Assembly: GCF_907165205.1 (NCBI RefSeq)
Contig: NC_058192.1
Coordinates: forward strand, 35,182,001 to 35,246,000
Length of the DNA stretch: 64,000 bases
Reading direction: 5' to 3'
Source of the DNA: Coccinella septempunctata
Lineage: Eukaryota > Arthropoda > Insecta > Coleoptera > Coccinellidae
Shown here piece by piece: positions 63,170 through 64,000 of the stretch. Numbering within the stretch: position 1 is the stretch's first letter; every line of letters starts with the position of its first letter. Below the pieces are notes generated by a model. It worked only from the letters and a program-made list of their open reading frames with translations. It did not search any database and had not been told where the DNA came from. The position numbers and the translations under genes are program-made.

Positions 63170-63874
63170 GTCTTGTTCAATTTCATGTGTAAACTGTAAA
63201 TCGGAATGGAAGTTGTTAAATGTAGCCAATACATGGTCAATCATATCGCGTGGAACCGACATAACAATATCATCAACATAGAGAAAAATGAAGGGTATAT
63301 GGAAATTTTATTTCGATAAAACAAACTCAATCGAGTGGTTCATAATCAATTCAGCAATCATAGGTAATGCTGGGTTTCCCATGGCAAAGCCTTTAACCTG
63401 TGCATAAAATTTCTTATCATATTGAAAATAACTATTCTTGAAAATGAACTTAATAATATACAACACCTTGTCCACAGAAATATCAATAAAATTACGGTAT
63501 GTTACCCAGTTCTCCTGTAATAATCGAATAACTAAATCTTGGGAAAGATTAGTGAACAAGGATTTGAAATCCACACTAATGAGAAGATACTCTTCTGGAA
63601 TATCAGTCGTGAGGGCGATCTTAGAAATGAGATCAACTGAATTTTTTACGGAGTACGAGAATAGGTGTCTAATCTTACCCAAAGCGGTGCATAGGAACTT
63701 CGATATTATACGTGGGTGAACCATGTATTGTAGAAAACAATCAGAGTCGACCGCTCTTGCTATGCATGTCAGAAATGAGGGACATAATTTGATTTTGCGG
63801 GCGCGAAAATTTTGACCAGGGAGGATAATTGGTTCAAGAGGAATTTCAAGGAAATGCTGTTCATTAAGAAGCAC
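63170..63874 (-). pseudogene. Penelope-like reverse transcriptase core
   Basis: In minus sense: 'LLISVDFKSLFTNLSQDLVI' (first catalytic Asp), 'KGFAMGNPALPMIAELIMNH', then an in-frame TAA at 63310-63308, then 'IPFIFLYVDDIVMSVPRDMI' with Y-V-D-D at 63280-63269, and 'THEIEQDGKIPF' before the hairpin repeat enters. These are the Penelope-like RT blocks. Upstream (to 64000) should hold its N-terminus, but I see no clear frame there. Confidence 0.75.
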
Positions 63875-64000
63875 CCTTTTTCTGTTAACGCGCGAACCGA
63901 TATTGGTTCATTAAACATGGCATATTCGAAACTTATCAATGAAATCCAAATCTAGTCTAGTTTCTATATACACATGCTAATTCCTTCTGGCTCCCTTGTA

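Larger units (their letters stand above)
58860..64000 (-). mobile_element. Penelope-like element, split by Copia and hairpins
   Basis: RT parts at 63874-63170 and 59392-58970 belong to one minus-strand Penelope-like protein. Between them lie a Copia element with its own target duplication (59400-62630) and two hairpin repeats. The element continues past the right end of the window. It carries several breaks and is dead. Confidence 0.7.

Overview
The window is eukaryotic and almost certainly from an insect: AT-rich, with short GT-AG introns and dense, nested arthropod-type transposable elements. I cannot fix the order. The only host gene I can support is the 3' end of a Sin3A-associated protein 130 (SAP130) gene at 7137-7909 on the + strand, with three consistent coding exons, two short introns and a poly(A) signal. 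Nearly everything else is mobile DNA or its remains.

Layout. 1-7 kb holds unannotatable AT-rich DNA, two decayed LINE fragments (3.5-5.0 kb) and a foldback-like inverted structure built from 175-bp tandem repeats (5.0-6.5 kb). 9.1-10.1 kb is a THAP plus DDE_Tnp_4 transposon relic. 11.3-11.7 kb is a gypsy primer-binding site and gag start. 12.5-12.7 kb is half a THAP domain. 14.4-28.7 kb is the first nest: a CR1/Jockey-group LINE (+) split by an errantivirus-like provirus (-, gag/pol/env, 14420-24918). Its integrase region is split by a minisatellite-filled TIR element (16545-19426), which holds a deleted Tigger/pogo element (18409-19040) in one repeat unit. 28.9-35.7 kb holds an 80-bp tandem array, a Helitron end triplicated in tandem, ACAATTC-rich DNA bounded by inverted repeats, a tRNA-derived inverted pair and a LINE 3' end. 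35.7-56.8 kb is the second nest: hAT ends with an exact 8-bp duplication enclose a gypsy element lacking reverse transcriptase (A, 36567-51521), itself split by a young, apparently intact gypsy element (B, 38528-46723), plus a Jockey LINE (52.5-56.6 kb). 57.0-58.4 kb is a decayed P-element/THAP9-type transposase. 58.9 kb to the end is a Penelope-like element split by a deleted Copia element (59400-62630) and two hairpin repeats.

The most interesting item is in the errantivirus-like provirus. Its pol frame carries, between RNase H and integrase, a domain that I read as a TARG1/OARD1-type macro domain (ADP-ribosyl-glutamate hydrolase fold), with both known catalytic positions retained. A lone in-frame UAG directly follows it, before integrase. 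Gag and pol meet at a canonical -1 slippery heptamer. The provirus itself is broken: env is frameshifted, integrase is interrupted and one LTR is truncated.

The nest order gives a relative history. The LINE preceded the provirus, which preceded the minisatellite element, which preceded Tigger. hAT preceded gypsy A, which preceded gypsy B. Element B, with near-identical LTRs, is the most recent large insertion and the best candidate for a still-active element.
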